DNA from: an uncultured Acidobacteriota bacterium
GTDB taxonomy: Bacteria > Acidobacteriota > Polarisedimenticolia > Polarisedimenticolales > JAIQFR01
Assembly: GCA_937864465.1 (NCBI GenBank)
Contig: CALMJU010000089.1
Location: 1-40,430 of the forward strand
Direction: 5' to 3'
Length of the DNA stretch: 40,430 nt
In this document: positions 1 to 7,566 of the stretch, one piece after another
Layout of the letters: every line of letters starts with the position of its first letter
Numbering within the stretch: position 1 is the first letter of the stretch
Program-made: the position numbers and the translations under genes
Notes under the pieces: generated by a model
What the model was told of the DNA's origin: nothing
Seen by the model: only the letters and a program-made list of their open reading frames with translations
The model's database searches: none

Positions 1-198
1 AACTAAAATTAGACTGCGAGTCGTTCCGCCATATCCTGCGCAGCCGGTCAGCCTAATCCGGCGGTTGCCTTCTTCCGCTCTTTCATACGCCGGTCGCAAG
101 TTGTTTTCAAGCTTGGGCCTTGGCGGGCTGGGGCGGTTTCGCCGCGACCGAATGGAGCTGCGGGCGCCGCAGCCTAACGGCCGGAGCGGGATCGTCGG
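1..198 (-). other. Putative integron attachment region and start of a cassette array
   Basis: This stretch lies just beyond the 3' end of the integron integrase. Read on the minus strand (away from the integrase), a perfect GTTRRRY core, GTTAGGC, sits at 178-172, 20 bases after the integrase stop. Its orientation is the one expected for an attI crossover facing a cassette array. A 7-bp stem with a 3-base loop (157-173) abuts it. A second copy of TTAGGCTG occurs 121 bases further on (56-49), preceded by A instead of the conserved G, and a GTCTAAT sequence near the edge (15-9) resembles a degenerate start of an attC site. No convincing ORF is present. I could not fold a complete attC here, so the attI call is inference; the core match and its position are what is seen. 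Confidence 0.4.
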
Positions 199-1158
199 TC
201 ACAGCTCGTCCACGGGGCTCCGGACGCCGCGGGCGCCGCGGTGGAGCACGTGCGTGTAGATCATCGTCGTGCTCACGTCGCGGTGGCCGAGGAGCTCCTG
301 GACGGTGCGGATGTCGTAGCCGGACTCCAGGAGGTGGGTCGCGAACGAGTGGCGGAGGGAGTGGCAGGTCGCGTGCTTCGCGACGCCCGACCGGCGGACC
401 GCGTCCTTGAACGCGCGCTGGAGGACGGTCTCGTGGAGGTGGTGGCGGCGGACCTCTCCGGTCGCGGCGTCCGCGTACCGGCGGGTGGCGGGGAACACCC
501 ACTGCCAGGCCCACTCGCGGGCCGCGCGCGGGTACTTCCGGGATAGGGCGAAAGGGAGCTCGACAGAGCCGGCACCCTCGCGCAGATCCCGTTCGTGGAT
601 CTGCCTCACGCGATCGATGTGGCGCGCGAGGGCCGGCTCGAGGGCGGCGGGGAGCATCGTCGCGCGGTCCTTGTTTCCCTTGCCTCCGCGGACGACGATC
701 TCGTGGCGGCCGAAGTCGAGGTCCTTGACGCGCAGCCTCGCGCACTCGAGGACGCGGAGCCCCGACCCGTAGAGGAGCGCGGCCATGAGCTTCGGCGTCC
801 CCCGCATGCGCGCGAGGACGGCGCGCACCTCCGCGGCCGTCAGCACGACCGGAAGCCGCGCGGGCGCCTTCGCGCGCACCGCCGGGACGATCCAGCCCAG
901 GTCCCGGCCGAGCACCTCCTTGTAGAGGAACAGAAGCGCCGCGAGGGCCTGGTTCTGCGTCGAGGCGGCGACCCGGCCCTCCGCGGCCAGGGAGGACAGG
1001 AAGCGGCCGATCTCCGTCTCTCCCATCTCCGCGGCGGGGCGATGTCCGTGGAACCGGAGGAAGCGCAGGATCCACCCGACGTAGGCGTCCTCCGTCCGCC
1101 GGCTGTAGTGGCGGGTGCGGATCGCCTCGCGCGCTCGATCCGCGAGATCCGGGGCCAT
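199..1158 (-). CDS. intI: Integron integrase (IntI-type tyrosine recombinase)
   Basis: A 319-residue tyrosine recombinase that would integrate and excise gene cassettes at attI/attC sites. The catalytic set is visible: R135 (GSGLR), K160, H266 and R269 (HSLRH), H292 (LLGH) and Y301 (MIYTHVL). What separates it from XerC/D is the IntI-specific insert at about residues 200-240, with ALSRKYPRA followed by a WAWQWVFP segment and GEVRRHH, as in class 1 IntI. The C-terminus, GVRSPVDEL, also matches that family. The ATG at 1158 is chosen because it gives the usual IntI length; a longer upstream start adds only Arg-rich sequence. The gene reads toward the putative attachment site instead of away from it, so its orientation relative to the array is inverted compared with classical integrons. 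No cassette-like sequence lies on its 5' side, where the dehydrogenase gene begins 165 bases away. Confidence 0.93.
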   Translation of the reverse strand: MAPDLADRAREAIRTRHYSRRTEDAYVGWILRFLRFHGHRPAAEMGETEIGRFLSSLAAEGRVAASTQNQALAALLFLYKEVLGRDLGWIVPAVRAKAPARLPVVLTAAEVRAVLARMRGTPKLMAALLYGSGLRVLECARLRVKDLDFGRHEIVVRGGKGNKDRATMLPAALEPALARHIDRVRQIHERDLREGAGSVELPFALSRKYPRAAREWAWQWVFPATRRYADAATGEVRRHHLHETVLQRAFKDAVRRSGVAKHATCHSLRHSFATHLLESGYDIRTVQELLGHRDVSTTMIYTHVLHRGARGVRSPVDEL

Positions 1159-1323
1159 TGCTCGCTCCCGCCGGCTTCGCGAGAGCGGCGGCCGGGGCCT
1201 CCCCGCGCGCTCGCGCCGCGCCGTCGAGGGGAGCATGCGTTCTCGCCCCCCGGAATTCGAGCGGCGGGTTGCTTCTCCGGGCGGGGGCCGTTGCGGGGCG
1301 GAGACCTTCCTCTCTCCCCTGCG

Positions 1324-2349
1324 TTACCGCTGCGGCTCGACGATCACCTTCATGGACTCTCCCGCCTCGGCGACGAGGCGGAATCCCTCCTGCGTCGCGG
1401 CGAGGGGCAAGCGGTGGGTGATCATCGAGGCGACGTCCACGCGCCTCGACGCGATCAGGCCGAGGGCCGCCCGCATGTCGGCGGGAGGGCCGGCGTACGA
1501 GTGGACGATCGCGAGGCCGAGGTTCCAGGCGTCGAAGAGCGGGAACGGGATCGTCTCGCCCGGGGCTGCCGGGGCGAAGAGGAGGATCGTGCCTCCGCGG
1601 CCGGCGCACCGGAACGCCTGCTCGACCGCCGGGAGCGCCGCCGTGCAGACGGCGACCAGGTCGGCGCCGCGGCCGCCGAGAGCCTCGCGGACGGCGCCGG
1701 GGACGTCCTCCCGCGCGTCGATCGCGGCTGCGGCCCCCGAGCGGCGCGCGAAGTCGAGCCGGTACGGGTGGAGGTCGGTCGCGAGGACCGGCCCCGCGCC
1801 GAGCGCCCTCGCGAGGCGGACGAAGAGGATTCCGGAGAGGCCGCTTCCCAGGACCAGCAGGCTTTTCCCCGCCGCGAATCGCGCGACCCGCATCGCGCGC
1901 ACGACGCACGCGAGGGGCTCGACGAACGTCCCCTCCTCGTAACTCGTCCCCTCGGGGAGCCGGAGCGTTCCGCGCTCCACGTTGACGGCGGGGAGGCGGA
2001 CGTACTCGGCGAAGCCGCCCGGGTCGAAGGTCGTCGCCCGCAGCGTGTCGCAGTACGGGTGGTGCCCGGCGAGACACTCGCGGCACTCCATGCACGGGAC
2101 GTGGTGGGTCGCGACGATCCGGTCGCCGGGGCGGAACGCGGCCACCCCCTCCCCCGCCTCGACGACCTCCCCCGCGACCTCGTGGCCGAGGACGACCGGG
2201 GCCTTGCGGATCCGGTACCACTCCATGACGTCCGAGCCGCAGACCCCGCTCGCCTCGACGCGGAACACGAGCTCACCCGGGCCCGCCGCCGGGCGGGGGC
2301 GCTCCTCGATCCGGACGTCGCGATTGCTGCGGTAGACCGCGGCGCGCAC
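1324..2349 (-). CDS. Zinc-dependent medium-chain alcohol/polyol dehydrogenase
   Basis: A 341-residue MDR-family dehydrogenase, probably oxidising a sugar alcohol or related secondary alcohol with NAD(P)+. Catalytic zinc ligands are C37 (SGVCGSD) and H56-E57 (LGHE). The structural zinc site is a four-cysteine lobe, C86, C89, C92 and C100. A Rossmann GSGLSG motif follows in the second half. Length and layout fit the sorbitol/threonine dehydrogenase group; the substrate cannot be read from sequence. The start is a GTG three bases after the stop of the LsrF-like gene, so the two are almost certainly co-transcribed and probably catalyse consecutive steps. No other pathway genes lie next to them. 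Confidence 0.88.
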   Translation of the reverse strand: MRAAVYRSNRDVRIEERPRPAAGPGELVFRVEASGVCGSDVMEWYRIRKAPVVLGHEVAGEVVEAGEGVAAFRPGDRIVATHHVPCMECRECLAGHHPYCDTLRATTFDPGGFAEYVRLPAVNVERGTLRLPEGTSYEEGTFVEPLACVVRAMRVARFAAGKSLLVLGSGLSGILFVRLARALGAGPVLATDLHPYRLDFARRSGAAAAIDAREDVPGAVREALGGRGADLVAVCTAALPAVEQAFRCAGRGGTILLFAPAAPGETIPFPLFDAWNLGLAIVHSYAGPPADMRAALGLIASRRVDVASMITHRLPLAATQEGFRLVAEAGESMKVIVEPQR

Positions 2350-2352
2350 CGG

Positions 2353-3135
2353 TCAGCGCCCCTTCTCCCGCAGATAGACCTGGTGGGCCTGCTCCACGTC
2401 CGCCCCCTCGTGCACGACGGCGCGCACGGCGCGGATCATCCCGACCGGGCAGTCGGACTGGAAGATGTTGCGGCCCATGTCCACGCCTCTCGCCCCGTCG
2501 CGGATCGCGCTCCACGCGAGCCGGATCGCGTCGCGCTCGGGGAGCTTCTTCCCGCCCGCGATGACGACCGGGACCGGCGTGCTCCGCACGACCTCCTCGA
2601 AGCCGTCGCAGTGGTAGGTCTTGACCATGTGGGCGCCGATCTCCGCGGCGATCCGGCAGGCGAGCGACAGGTACCGCGCGTCGCGCACCATGTCCTTGCC
2701 GACCGCCGTCACCGCGAGCACCGGGATGCCGTGCCTCTCGCCGAGGTCCACCGCCTTCGCGAGGTTCAGGAGCGTCGTGCGCTCTCCCTCGGCGCCGACG
2801 AAGATCGACATCGCGATCGCGGAGACGTTCAGGCGGATCGCGTCCTCGACGTCCACGGTCGGCCCCTCGGCCGAGAGCTCCCGCAGGATGCTCGTGCCCC
2901 CCGACACGCGGAGGACGATCGGGACGTCGGCCTCCGGCGGGACCGTGCGCCGGAGGACGCCGCGCGTCAGCATCAGGGAGTCGGCGTACGGCAGGAGCGG
3001 AGCGATCGTCCCGCCCGGCTCCTCGAGCCCCGAGGTCGGGCCGAGGAAGTAGCCGTGGTCCACCGCGAGCATCACCGTCCTGCCGGTGTCCGGCTTCAGG
3101 ATGCGGGCCATGCGGTTGGCGAGCCCCCAGTCCAT
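2353..3135 (-). CDS. LsrF/DhnA-family thiolase or class I aldolase
   Basis: A 260-residue TIM-barrel enzyme very close to E. coli LsrF, which cleaves phosphorylated AI-2 (3-hydroxy-2,4-pentanedione 5-phosphate) with CoA. Matching blocks include MLAVDHGYF (22-30), GPTSGLE, LTRGVLR, VGKDMVRD (145-152), IAGGKKLPE and GVDMGRNIFQSD. K172 in MVKTYH corresponds to the Schiff-base lysine K203 of LsrF, allowing for the roughly 31-residue N-terminal extension missing here. A strong Shine-Dalgarno (GGAGGG, 3142-3147) supports the ATG at 3135. There is no lsrK, lsrR or lsrACDB nearby. The partner is a zinc dehydrogenase, so the natural substrate may be another short phosphorylated ketose. Family is certain, substrate is not. 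Confidence 0.85.
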   Translation of the reverse strand: MDWGLANRMARILKPDTGRTVMLAVDHGYFLGPTSGLEEPGGTIAPLLPYADSLMLTRGVLRRTVPPEADVPIVLRVSGGTSILRELSAEGPTVDVEDAIRLNVSAIAMSIFVGAEGERTTLLNLAKAVDLGERHGIPVLAVTAVGKDMVRDARYLSLACRIAAEIGAHMVKTYHCDGFEEVVRSTPVPVVIAGGKKLPERDAIRLAWSAIRDGARGVDMGRNIFQSDCPVGMIRAVRAVVHEGADVEQAHQVYLREKGR

Positions 3136-3184
3136 GGTCGACCCTCCGATCCTGGATCCTACGATCGCCTCTCCGTCTCCGCCG

Positions 3185-6133
3185 CTACCAGGGCGACGGC
3201 CATCGCGTGCCGAGGCCGGGGCCGTACAGGATCGCGTTCTGCAGGAGCCGGCGCGTCCCGACCGTCCATCCGCGGAAGTCCGGCTCGCCGAGGAACAGGA
3301 TGACCTGTCCCCGGCCCACCTCTTCCCGCGTCGCGTACGCGGTCCGGGCGAGCCGTCCGGCCCCCTCCGGCCACAGGAGCCCCGCGAGGTGGAGCCGGTC
3401 GGCGGGGGCGAAGCGCACCGCGACCTGGACCGGCGGCTCCGCGACGAAGGTGTCCCGCGCGTCGAGCCACACGTCGGCGGCCGCGGGCATCCCCCACGTC
3501 AGCCAGACCTCGCGGTCGAGCTCCGCGCGGACGATCGCGCCCCGAGGCGAGAACCTCCGGAGCCGCTCGTCGCCGCGCTCGAGGTCCTCCGCGTCGGGGC
3601 GCTCCTTCCCCGGCGGCAGAAGCGGCTTCAGCCACGAGGCGAGGTCCACCGGCTTCCAGGCGACGGGCGTCCCGAGGTCGAGTCCCTCGGCGAACGGGCG
3701 CGCCCCCGGTCCGAGGACGGGCTCCACGTCGTAGGGCGACGCGGGCGCCGGGACCGTCTCCTCCTTCGCCGGGCGCCTCTCCCCGTCCTTCTCCTTGTCG
3801 TCGCTGCGCGACGGCGCGCGCTCTCCCGCGGCGCGGAACGGCCCCCCCTCCGCGGCGACCTCCGCCGACGGGCCGAGGACGACCGGCGGGAACCGGTCGA
3901 GGGCCTGCCGCCTCAACCGCGTCCGCGTCAGCCCGGCGTCCTTGTCGGCGAGGAAGTCGGCGCCGTCGCCGATGCCGATCGCGGTCCCGCCCGCCTCGAT
4001 CCATCGCCGGATCCGCTCGATCCCATTCTTCCCGATCCGCCGGCCGTATCCGCCCCAGGCCGGAGGGAAGACGAGGACGTTGAAGCGGTCGAGGTCGGTC
4101 CGCTCGAAGCGCGCCACGTCGACGCCGGTGAACCGCAGCGCCGTGGTCTCGTCGAGCAGGCGCCAGACGTGGCCGTATCCGTCGGGCGACACGCCGGCGC
4201 CGGTGAGGACCGCCGTGCGCGGCGAGACCAGCGGGTGGAAGTAGTTGCCGCCGAGGTCGGGCCCCTCCTCCGCTTTTGCCGTCGAGACCGCGCGCGCCTC
4301 GATCTTCCAGCGCCTCGCGATCTTCTCGAGCCGGTCGGCGGTGTCGGGCGGGTTCCCCTCGCGCTTGACGAGGACGGCCCCCTGCGCGAACGACCGCCCC
4401 TCGACGCGGAACGGCTTCTCCGCGACGCGGGCGGCGATCCCCTCCTGGAGGATCTCCGCGAGCGCTCCGACCGAGCGGTCGGCCGTCCCGTCGAAGACCC
4501 AGCCGTACGTCTGCTGCGCCCGCTCGAGGGACCCCTCGGGCCCGGGCGCCGGCTCGCTCCGCCAGTCGCCCGCCGGCTTTGCGCCGGTCCAGTACGCCTC
4601 CACGCCGTAGAGGAGCGGCAGCGACCAGGAGGTCGTGTCGTAGAGGCGGGTCCCCTTCCCGCGCTCCAGCCACTCGCGCTCCTCCCGCAGGAACTTCGCC
4701 TCCATCGGGACGTGCGGGTCGAGCAGGACGCGGGCGAGCGCGCCCGCGGGCTGGTCGAGCGGGACCAGGAAGGCGCCCTCCGGAAGCTCGATCGCCTTCG
4801 ATTCGCCCGTCCGCACGTCGCGGAGCCCCTGCGCCCGGACCGGGGCCGCCGCGCGCAGCACCTCGATCCCCTGGTCGCGGAGGAGCGCGGCCAGCCGTCC
4901 GGTCCGCTCCGGGTCGCGCCCGGGAGGGAGCACGTACGCCCGCACCGGCCCCTCGGCGCCTCGCCGCACGGCCTCGCGGCGCGACGCGACGAAGTCCCGC
5001 AGGATCTCGCGGCGGCTCTTCGCGAGGGTCTCCAGGTTGGCGACCGAGCTGGTCAGCTGGTGGTCCACAGTCTCCGGGTAAGTCCTCAAGGTCCCCGCGC
5101 GCTGGCGCACGAGAGTCCCCTCGACGCCGCCCATCTCGTACAGGATCCCGACCGCGCCGTGGTACGACGCCCAGGACGACCCGTAGCCGGGGAAGAACTC
5201 CTCGTTCCACTCCCCCGTGTAGTAGGCCCAGCCGCGGCCGTCGAGCGCCCTCGCCTGGTCGGCGGCGAACCGCTTCGCCCACTCGCCGAGGCGCGCCGGC
5301 TTCCACGGGTTGAACGGGTGCCGGGAGGGGGGGAAGAGATACGTGTCGTCGGCGCCCATCTCGTGGCTGTCGACGACGAGCTGCGGGAGCCAGGAGGCGA
5401 TCACCGACGACCGGCGGCTCTCGGGGTGGACCATCGTGATCCAGTCGCGGTTGATGTCGAACAGGTAGTGGTTCCCTCGGCCCCACGGCCAGACGCCGCT
5501 GTGCGAGAGGTCCTGCTCGTCCGGGTTGGGGGCGGCGTGGGCGAACGCGGCGGCCATCGAGAGGGAGCGCGCGCGGCCGTCGGGGTTCTCGTCGGGGTCG
5601 ATCAGGACGAGCAGCTCCCGGCGCAGCGTCCTCGCCCTCTCGTCCTCGCCCGCGACGAGCCAGTAGGCGAGGGCGACGGCGGCGTCGGAGCTCGAGAGCT
5701 CGTCCCCGTGGATCCCGTAGGCCATCCAGGCGACCGCCTTCGCACCCTCGACGAGCCGCCCGTCGTCGGCCTCGGCGCGGCCGCGCGGGTCGGCGAGGCG
5801 GGCATGCTCCTCCCGGAAGGCGTCGAGCCGGGCTATCGTCGGCTCGTCGCCGATCGCGAGGATCACGAGCGGGCGCCCCTCGTGCGAGCGCGCGTACTCG
5901 ACGACCTTCGCGCGCGGGGAGGAGGCCGCGAGCGACTCGAAGAAGCGCAGGATCTCCTCGGGCCTGAGGGGGCGGCTCCCGGGCGCGACGCCGGTGGCCT
6001 GCTCCGGCGACGGGATCTCCGGGGCGTAGACGGCCCCCGGGATCGACGGGCGAAATCCCGTCTCCTCCTCGGCCGCGGCCGCCGAGAGGGCGACGAGCAG
6101 AACGCAGACCCCCGCGAGCGATCCTCTCCTCAT
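3185..6133 (-). CDS. Secreted M14-family zinc carboxypeptidase
   Basis: A 982-residue exported peptidase. It has an Arg-positive, hydrophobic signal peptide (residues 1 to about 21, ending in an alanine run). The N-terminal catalytic domain has the M14 zinc pair H142 and E145 (GIHGDE), a DPDENPDG segment around 180, a third zinc-ligand candidate in VDSHEMGAD and a catalytic-Glu candidate in the YEMGGVEGT region. The remaining roughly 550 residues are a long extension typical of large bacterial M14 proteins; a stretch with GYGHVWRLLDE, NVLVFPPAW and IEAGGTAIGIGDGADF looks like a glutamine-amidotransferase-like fold. It follows the glycosylasparaginase by 21 bases on the same strand, suggesting joint use on extracellular peptides or glycopeptides. 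The start is ATG at 6133. Cleavage specificity cannot be predicted. Confidence 0.87.
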   Translation of the reverse strand: MRRGSLAGVCVLLVALSAAAAEEETGFRPSIPGAVYAPEIPSPEQATGVAPGSRPLRPEEILRFFESLAASSPRAKVVEYARSHEGRPLVILAIGDEPTIARLDAFREEHARLADPRGRAEADDGRLVEGAKAVAWMAYGIHGDELSSSDAAVALAYWLVAGEDERARTLRRELLVLIDPDENPDGRARSLSMAAAFAHAAPNPDEQDLSHSGVWPWGRGNHYLFDINRDWITMVHPESRRSSVIASWLPQLVVDSHEMGADDTYLFPPSRHPFNPWKPARLGEWAKRFAADQARALDGRGWAYYTGEWNEEFFPGYGSSWASYHGAVGILYEMGGVEGTLVRQRAGTLRTYPETVDHQLTSSVANLETLAKSRREILRDFVASRREAVRRGAEGPVRAYVLPPGRDPERTGRLAALLRDQGIEVLRAAAPVRAQGLRDVRTGESKAIELPEGAFLVPLDQPAGALARVLLDPHVPMEAKFLREEREWLERGKGTRLYDTTSWSLPLLYGVEAYWTGAKPAGDWRSEPAPGPEGSLERAQQTYGWVFDGTADRSVGALAEILQEGIAARVAEKPFRVEGRSFAQGAVLVKREGNPPDTADRLEKIARRWKIEARAVSTAKAEEGPDLGGNYFHPLVSPRTAVLTGAGVSPDGYGHVWRLLDETTALRFTGVDVARFERTDLDRFNVLVFPPAWGGYGRRIGKNGIERIRRWIEAGGTAIGIGDGADFLADKDAGLTRTRLRRQALDRFPPVVLGPSAEVAAEGGPFRAAGERAPSRSDDKEKDGERRPAKEETVPAPASPYDVEPVLGPGARPFAEGLDLGTPVAWKPVDLASWLKPLLPPGKERPDAEDLERGDERLRRFSPRGAIVRAELDREVWLTWGMPAAADVWLDARDTFVAEPPVQVAVRFAPADRLHLAGLLWPEGAGRLARTAYATREEVGRGQVILFLGEPDFRGWTVGTRRLLQNAILYGPGLGTRWPSPW

Positions 6134-6154
6134 GGCTCTCTCCGGCCGACCGCG

Positions 6155-7267
6155 TCAGTCCGTGGGCTTCCCCTCGAACAGCAGGTCGAGGGGGACGTTC
6201 CTCGGCCCCGACTCGTCGCACACGGCGTACGTCGGGTCCAGCCCGCCGTAGAACGCGACTCCCGCGTGCTCGCCGCGGGCGTTCACGATGTAGAACTGCA
6301 GGTTGAAGTTGGGCAGTCCCTGGGAGTTGAGGAGCCGCTTCTCCACGGTCGCGGCGCGCACGCGCCGGAGGGCCTCGAAGCCGGCGTCCCTGGGGCTCGC
6401 GCCGCGCCTCAGGCACTCGACGACGAAGAAGCTGCACAGGTTGTAGAGGTTCGCCTCGCCGCGGCCCGTCGAGCCCGCGGCCCCCACGGCGCCGTCCACG
6501 TAAAGGCCGGCGCCGAGGATCGGCGAGTCGCCGACACGGCCGGGGATCTTCCAGGCGAGCCCGCTCGTCGTCGTGACCCCTGCGATCTCCCCCGAGGCCG
6601 TCACGGCGCTGCAGTGGATCGTGCCGAAAGCGTGATCGGCGTCGAGGAGGCCCTCCGCGATCATGGCGCTCCTCGCGAGGTCGCCGGCCGCGGCGCGCTT
6701 GTCGGGGTCGAGCCAGTGGTCGGGGTCGATCCGCCTCTTCCAGTCGAGCCACAGCGCGCGGGACGTCTCCGTGTTCAGGTCGTCCTCGATCGGGAACCCC
6801 ATCCGCCGCGCGAAGGCCTGGGCGTCCTTGCCGACGAGCAGGTGGTGGTCGGTCCCGTCGGCGACGGCCCTGGCGACGAGGGAGGGGGTGCGCACTCCCT
6901 CGAGAGCCGCGACTGCGCCAGCGCGGCGCTTGGCGCCGTGCATGCACGAGGCGTCGAGCTGCACGACGCCCTCCGCGTTCGGGAGGCCGCCGTAGCCGAC
7001 GCTCGTGTCCGCGGGGTCCAGCTCGACGATGTTGACCCCGGCGATCGCGGCGGCCAGGACGTCCTCGCCGCGCGCGATCCGCTCGTACGCCTCGTGGACG
7101 CAGGTCCTGGGGCCGCCGTTCTTGAAGCGGTTGCCGTTCGCCGACGCGATGACGACCGGCCTCGCCGCCCCCGGTGCGGCGATCGCGGGCGCCTGCGCCA
7201 GAAGGGGCGCCGCCGCCGCGGCCGCGCCCGTCTTGACGAATTCCCGCCGGGTGATCTTCTCGGGCAT
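6155..7267 (-). CDS. Tat-exported N4-(beta-N-acetylglucosaminyl)-L-asparaginase
   Basis: A 370-residue Ntn-hydrolase precursor of the glycosylasparaginase family, which releases the sugar from asparagine-linked glycans after peptide digestion. The N-terminus has a twin-arginine export signal (TRREFVKTG, R7-R8) followed by an alanine-rich hydrophobic stretch. SVGYGGLPN (89-97) and GRVGDSPI (243-250) are family hallmarks. The autocleavage nucleophile is most likely T216 in FGTIHC: the residue before it is Gly, as in plant-type asparaginases, not the Asp of classical glycosylasparaginases. The start at 7267 is set by a GGAGGT Shine-Dalgarno (7275-7280); the open frame continues upstream into the inverted-repeat element but without coding character. 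It is co-directional with the M14 peptidase. Confidence 0.9.
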   Translation of the reverse strand: MPEKITRREFVKTGAAAAAAPLLAQAPAIAAPGAARPVVIASANGNRFKNGGPRTCVHEAYERIARGEDVLAAAIAGVNIVELDPADTSVGYGGLPNAEGVVQLDASCMHGAKRRAGAVAALEGVRTPSLVARAVADGTDHHLLVGKDAQAFARRMGFPIEDDLNTETSRALWLDWKRRIDPDHWLDPDKRAAAGDLARSAMIAEGLLDADHAFGTIHCSAVTASGEIAGVTTTSGLAWKIPGRVGDSPILGAGLYVDGAVGAAGSTGRGEANLYNLCSFFVVECLRRGASPRDAGFEALRRVRAATVEKRLLNSQGLPNFNLQFYIVNARGEHAGVAFYGGLDPTYAVCDESGPRNVPLDLLFEGKPTD

Positions 7268-7327
7268 GGGGGATACCTCCGGAACTCCGGAGTCTCCCCC
7301 CCGCCGCCCCCCGCCGTCAAGCGGAAC

Positions 7328-7566
7328 GGGGTCAGACATTACTGGCGTAACGGTTCTCGCGGGAAACGGCGCCGTTTCGACGAATCCGGTGAGCGCCTCG
7401 GTGCCAGGTTCGAGACGGACCGGCCCGGCGCCAGGGGATCGGGGAGCCCGAGCGACCCGCCGAGCCCGGGGCACACCTGCGCAAGACTGTCCCCCGAGCG
7501 TCCAGAGAAAGGATCGAAATCCCGACCCTTTCTCTGTAAACCGTAACGCTGGTTACGTCTGACCCC
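7328..7566. mobile_element. MITE/REP-like element with GGGGTCAGAC inverted ends, no transposase
   Basis: The ends are inverted copies of about 26 bases (7328-7353 and 7541-7566), both starting GGGGTCAGAC when read inward and matching at 21 of 26 positions. Inside are a perfect 14-bp palindrome (7364-7377, AAACGGCGCCGTTT) and a 10-bp inverted repeat (7503-7512 with 7527-7536). No transposase is encoded. The same terminal sequence forms the hairpin at 31918-31982. Such short GGGGTCAGA-ended palindromic units recall elements mobilised by REP-associated tyrosine transposases, but no such enzyme lies in this window. The right end overlaps the last codons of the glycosyltransferase and supplies its stop codon. 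Confidence 0.6.

Noticed and set aside
51-118. A full attC site between GCCCAAG (118-112) and ATTAGGC (57-51) on the minus strand
   Set aside because: The length would fit, but the core has A in place of the conserved G, the outer arms pair poorly and no inner L boxes pair. Only the 178-172 core was kept.
199-1158. The recombinase as a XerC/XerD or phage integrase
   Set aside because: The IntI-specific insert between the K and HxxR motifs and the SPVDEL C-terminus are absent from Xer and phage enzymes.
595-3303. Long open frame on the plus strand opposite the integrase, dehydrogenase and LsrF-like genes
   Set aside because: It is antisense to three clear genes and rich in Arg, Asp and Val with no domain, as expected for shadow frames in very GC-rich DNA. 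The same applies to other long antisense frames such as 3086-7546 and 12135-15440.
7267-7474. A longer N-terminus for the glycosylasparaginase starting inside the inverted-repeat element
   Set aside because: It would place about 69 residues of low-complexity sequence before a Tat signal, and the internal ATG has a good Shine-Dalgarno.
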